Positions 60,301 to 64,000 of a stretch of 64,000 bases of DNA are shown piece after piece (within the stretch, counting starts at the first letter, position 1; the number at the start of each line of letters is the position of its first letter). Below the pieces are notes generated by a model. That model ran no database searches, was not told where the DNA came from, and worked only from the letters and a program-made list of their open reading frames with translations. A program made the position numbers and the translations under genes. This stretch comes from Siniperca chuatsi. Taxonomy: Eukaryota > Chordata > Actinopteri > Centrarchiformes > Sinipercidae. The DNA lies in assembly GCF_020085105.1 (NCBI RefSeq), contig NC_058063.1, forward strand, positions 13,359,651 to 13,423,650. Reading direction: 5' to 3'.

Positions 60301-61423
60301 TGGACAGATAAATCGATAAATGTTACCACCACATTGCACCACAGGAAATCCTTTCTTCCTGTAACAATCAAACTTTACAACTCGTCTCCCTCATGTGGAG
60401 AGAAGGACAGCAGGGGCATGAAGTGGCTCCAGCCTCCATTTCAGCTCTATCTCTCTGGATTACTGTCTCTCCGTGTATTACAATCATCCAAACTTTCTGT
60501 TTTACGGTTTTATATGCAGCTCACCAAGAAGCAACCGTACTGTTAACCTTGTTGATATTTTTATACTTTCACCTTTTATTGATATTTTATATATTTGCAC
60601 TCTTTCCTACTTTGTATTGCAACTGCTGCACAACTATTTCTATCTTATCTTATAGAAAATAATTGTTAGTTGCAGCCTTAGATTTGATTTTAACTTTCAG
60701 TTCTCGTGTCGGTCTATATTCAAAATATTGAGGCTCAGTACCCAGCCCCATTTATATCCTTACAAAACTGTGGCACACAGTATCTAATCAAAGCTTACTA
60801 AAGCCCAAACGTTGCTTTGAATTTGTAAACAAGCTGGACAGAAATGCGCAAAGGAAAAAAATACCAAAATTATACGGCATTACTGTATGAATCACACCTG
60901 TGATGTGCATGTGTCTCAGATATCTGTATTTATTGGCTATCCCTCTGAGGGCATCATGGCATCAGCTGTGGTTGCTAAGAGATTTATGACTCAAGTCTAA
61001 ATCCCGCTCAAGGACTCTCTTCATTTTGTCAGTCTCTAGTCTTTTTTTCAATGCTTTTAATACAGTCCTCTAATTGGCCCATGATTACTTGTGAGTCATT
61101 TGGAGAGGCATGGGACCGTGCCAGCACAGCCTGTCAGTGTGGTCATCACTAGATATAAGCACATCGACGCACAACAGTCGGTCACAGGATGGTCAGTGAG
61201 CAAACAATGGTCTTTATCAGTGTGTTCAGTCTGGTGCACCAGGGAACTGGGACAATGGGAGAGCACAAATGCCTGTATGCATCAGGAGGCACATGGTTAG
61301 GTATGCAGATACACGCACAGTGCTGTGGTACATTTCAAACTGGCATAAACATGGGATTTGATTGCGATTTTATTCAAACTGTGACACCCCCCCACATTTC
61401 TCTCTCACTCACTCACTCACTCA

Positions 61424-61472
<49 letters not shown>

Positions 61473-62381
61473 ATGTGAACAGAAAAACAGACAAAAGCCC
61501 TCTTGTGTGTTGTGCTGGAATGCCTCACGTGGTGCGCCAACAGGGGCAGGAGCTAGGAGAGCTTTCTCCACGGGTCATGGTCTACCCTTTGACCTTTGAC
61601 CTGGTCAGTCTCAAGACATTAGGTCCAAAATATTAAGTGCAAAGTCTTGAATGAATGAATTAGATTGAATGAATTTTCTAACAGATTGGGCATGTTTTAT
61701 TATTTAACTTTTCCAGTTTTTTAACGAAAGGGTATTTAGAGCTGCAACAATTTAAATTTAATCAGTTTAAAAGAAAATGTATTCAAAGTATTTTGGTAAT
61801 TGATTAATTGTTCTTCATTTTTTAAGCAAAAATGACAAACATTTTCTTGTTACGGGGGGGGGTAACAGCCTGCACCAGATCGAGCAGTTTAGAGGGCAGA
61901 GACAGCAGCACTCGATTGATCCAGGAAGGGAACATGAAAGCTCCGTCGTGTTGCAGCTGATAGCATTTAAATCCTCTCAGCTGCTCAGCCCAGGCCTCGA
62001 GTGTACCCTCAGACTCACTGTGGATATCAGGATGCCATCAAGGGCGTTGAAATGACAATCAATTGTTGTGTTTCTCTGTGTGTCCTGTTGCGACAATATT
62101 TAAAATAATTACTGTTTTTTATCTCTTGATTCTCCCCTTCGTCCCTCTCCATCTTCCAGTGGATCAGACTATAGTTACTGGAACAGATAAAACTGGAACA
62201 CCGGTGGCAAAAGCAGACTATATTGCTTTCGTCCTGGTGCCCGTTTTCTTCCTTCTGGGCCTGTTGGGGGTGGTGATCTGCCACGTGTTGAAGAGGAAGG
62301 GCTATCGGTGCACCACTGAGGCCCAGGATGGCAAGGAGGATGAGTGCGAGGAAGAAGAAAAGGATCCTGAGCTGGGTGGAG
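54388..62381 (+). CDS. rell1: RELT-like membrane protein (RELL1-type), first two coding exons
   Basis: Exon 1 CDS 54388-54412 (MANSTVVT, phase 1, donor C|GTAAGT) splices to exon 2 at 62160-62381, which opens after a polypyrimidine tract and CAG and closes at G|GTAAGG. The 82 codons encode a short N-terminal stretch with an N-S-T sequon at residue 3, one hydrophobic segment (IAFVLVPVFFLLGLLGVVIC, about residues 31-50), then HVLKRKGYRCTTEA and an acidic run. The juxtamembrane KGYRCTTEA matches RELL1 better than RELT or RELL2 as I remember them. Family members bind RELT and the OSR1 kinase and act at the plasma membrane. The cytoplasmic remainder lies beyond the window. No signal peptide is encoded, so a reverse signal anchor is inferred. 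Confidence 0.8.
55746..56094. mobile_element. hAT-like non-autonomous element
   Basis: Starts AGTGGTTCCCAACCT and ends AAAAGGCTGGGAACCTCTGC, diverged inverted ends. The interior shares 'gtcggga', 'aggtcccaagtta' and 'gaggagtcacaagacgacta' with the element at 39,260-39,541. Confidence 0.65.
56590..56910. repeat. Dispersed repeat, third copy of the 'gttgcagccc' family
   Basis: Contains 'aaaaatgccaaacatcccc', 'tctgacattttatagacc', 'gagaaaacaatcagcag' and 'acttgcagccc', the same order as the copies at 15.6 and 16.4 kb. An AAT triplet run is embedded near 56,866-56,880. Confidence 0.65.
58045..58100. repeat. Common teleost repeat tail ('ctttattgatcccc')
   Basis: 'aatactttattgatccccga' followed by 'ggggaaactc' is a well-known tail found throughout fish genomes. 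The source family is not certain. Confidence 0.6.
59474..60110 (-). mobile_element. Decayed integrase-plus-HECT-like element
   Basis: Minus-strand fragments, 5' to 3': LIELYFELGIKYADIVLLLN and ISESKIKRILRSRGLSRRKQ (the helix-turn-helix in front of an integrase core) at about 60,090-59,880, then QRKLENLLRFCTAGSSVLC and IKVTFNAETGF at about 59,660-59,510, which resembles the HECT-like tail found near such integrases in fish gene predictions. The core between them is missing and frames are broken. The family assignment is from memory and tentative. Confidence 0.4.
60250..60680. repeat. Dispersed repeat of the 'gttgcagcc' family, interrupted
   Basis: Begins 'tctgacattttatcaattta' with 'gttgaaaaaagaatgg' and ends 'aataattgttagttgcagcc'. 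About 330 bases of other sequence lie between these halves (about 60,320-60,650), suggesting a nested insertion. Confidence 0.55.
61400..61470. repeat. Compound (CACT)n(CA)n microsatellite
   Basis: Six or so CACT units run directly into an (AC) run of more than 40 bases, 0.7 kb upstream of rell1 exon 2. Confidence 0.95.
61735..61850. repeat. Dispersed repeat of the 'gttgcagcc' family, short copy
   Basis: 'agagctgcaacaatttaaa', 'taattgattaattgttc' and 'aaaaatgacaaacatt' match the inverse order of the family, so it is a short opposite-orientation copy. A G run at about 61,854-61,862 follows it. Confidence 0.5.
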
Positions 62382-64000
62382 GTAAGGAAATCTGAATAAA
62401 AAAGGGAGAGAGTTGAGTCAACTGCTCCCACCTGCCCTCTAGTACTTACAGGCTTGTACTACATCAAATGAGTTTGGCGTGTGCCAGGTACTGTAGGTGC
62501 GGAGAGATATCGATAATGATAGACTGATGTGAATGGCACCTTCTCTCTATTTCTGTATGCCTTTAAACAATATTAAAACATACTAAAAACCTACATATGT
62601 CAGAGCTTGTTTAAGGAATAGTTGTATATTTTATGCACCATCCTTTTAGAAGTGGTTTTCAATGTTTGTGCTGATGAATGAATATTCAGAAAACCCCTGT
62701 AAGATGACAAACATAAGCTCAGAAATCCCAATAACAGTGTGATATTGACCGCACTTTTACCATTGTCTTGTTAAGTCACAGGAGAGTTTAAGGAGTGGAG
62801 GCCAATAGAAACCAGGAAGACGTTTGGCATTCTCATCACTCGTGTTCTGACTCAATGAGGGGTGTGTTAAGTGAGGTGAAACAAAAAAAAATCTCTGCAC
62901 AGGGCCTGTTTAATTTCCCTTGGCTCGTAATGATAACTGCAGATAATGCTTAATTGCTGTAAGCGTTGTGTACGTAATGATGAGTTTTCTGGCCTCTCAG
63001 AGAACGTTGGTTGATGCTCTGAACTTCAGCATACTGAAAAATATAAAGTTTACTCGCTTTGCATCTGTCGTGCCATGTTTTTGTTAGTACAATATGTGGC
63101 ATGACCACACAGAGAGAGATGTGGTTAGCGCTCTTGCCTCTCCATCTCGGAATTCTTGTGTGTGGACGTGAAACCTTTGGCATCCCAGTGTTATGGGTAT
63201 GTCGCAGACATGAGAGATGTTATGGAAAGAACTCTTTACACCTTGCTACCAAGAGCGGCGAGAGTCCGTGCTGTCAGCCTTTCTGACCTATCTGTTATCA
63301 TACGACGGACCGCTCAACAGTTTTTCTCCTGGCATATCACGTCTCCACTATTTCCCATGTTGGCCGAAACCCGGAACCTCTCCGTTGAATCCTGTTAAGT
63401 ATTATCCTTTTTGTTAAGTAGAGTAGGTATTAGAAAAGGATAGGCGTAAAGCTGGTTTCTCTTGTAGAGTAAAGTGAGCTCCCTGCCAGCAGCACAATAG
63501 TCCATTAGGGTTTTCCCCCTGCTGTCTCTTGTCTTTGTGTCTTTCCTCGAAGTGCCCAACCTGTTCTCTCTCATACGCTGAAACAAGGTAGGGAAAAAAA
63601 TCATTGCTTGTGTGTTCTGACCTCACCCATTCAGTCGATCCATTCTTCCCTTGTTCTGCAATGATCAGGTTTCTTCTCTTTCTCTCTCTGTCTGCTTTTG
63701 TCTCTTTCACTGACTTTTATAAAGTTGTAAGCAGCTCCCTTTACATTGTGCAGGTGAAAATCAGCCATAACATACAGAAGATTGCCATAAATTTCTGGAA
63801 GAGTATTATGTTTATCAGAAGGGAGGAAAAACTCAGGAAGCAATCAACAGGAAGCTCTAGGAAGTGCCTCACATGGGTGTGTGCTAGTGGAAGGGCTCAT
63901 ACACAAGTTTTCTGTTTCTGTTTAGTCCCCAGTCTTGACGGAAGACAGGTAATGATTGCACATTAATATGGATCTGTGCACATATTGATCATATAAACTC
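62382..64000 (+). other. Start of the next rell1 intron, no exon seen
   Basis: Follows the donor of exon 2. The open frames here on both strands have no recognised domain. The next expected exon (cytoplasmic region) was not found, so it must lie beyond the window. Confidence 0.5.

Larger units (their letters stand above)
54413..62159 (+). other. Intron 1 of the rell1-like gene (7.7 kb)
   Basis: Flanked by a good donor (GTAAGT) and acceptor (TCTTCCAG). It holds several repeats listed separately and a remnant of an integrase-bearing element. I see no additional exon, although a short one joining in phase 1 could be missed. Confidence 0.65.

Noticed and set aside
61400-61470. Regular repeats that might suggest a CRISPR array
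   Set aside because: Plain CACT and CA microsatellite units without spacers, in a eukaryotic genome.
63604-63966. 120-codon plus-strand frame near the right edge
   Set aside because: Does not continue the rell1 frame, has no RELT-family similarity and no good acceptor at its start.

Overview
The window looks like a piece of a teleost (probably percomorph) nuclear genome. Genes are split into many short exons by GT-AG introns. The non-coding DNA carries fish-type dispersed repeats (L2 and L1/Tx1-like LINEs, an R2/R4-type LINE with a restriction-like endonuclease, hAT-like MITEs, microsatellites). Nothing prokaryotic or viral was seen.

Layout. (1) 1-2,796: 3' flank and probable 3' UTR of the first gene. 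(2) 2,797-13,288, minus strand: a complete period circadian clock gene, per1-type. Nineteen coding exons could be placed by splice sites, and they sum to exactly 4,311 nt (1,436 codons plus stop). A non-coding first exon lies near 21.1 kb, with a GC-box/CCAAT/E-box promoter beyond it. A second promoter-like cluster (TATA, E-box, two CCAAT boxes) sits inside the first intron at 17.2-17.35 kb. (3) 21.45-25.1 kb: intergenic, with a MITE, microsatellites and an L2 fragment. (4) 25,144-50,743: three head-to-tail copies of an 8.1-9.3 kb unit. Each holds a minus-strand deubiquitinase gene of the USP37/USP26/USP29 type plus an L1-like LINE remnant. Copies A and C have 15 recognisable exons. Copy B has 16, because a 159-nt repeat exon and about 1.2 kb around it are present once more. 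Each copy has different frame lesions. (5) 50.7-54.1 kb: repeats, including an inverted-repeat element interrupted by an R2/R4-like LINE fragment. (6) 54.39-64 kb, plus strand: the first two coding exons of a RELT-like single-pass membrane protein (rell1-type), separated by a 7.7 kb repeat-rich intron. The gene continues beyond the window.

The genes do not form a pathway; they are neighbours on a vertebrate chromosome. The most unusual part is the recent USP triplication. Its breakpoint lies in a LINE next to a poly-C tract. Its middle copy holds both versions of an exon cassette of which each outer copy holds only one, a clear trace of unequal recombination. Many differences between copies are one- or two-base homopolymer changes, so sequencing or assembly error is a live alternative for some lesions, but not for the two substitution-made stop codons in copy A.
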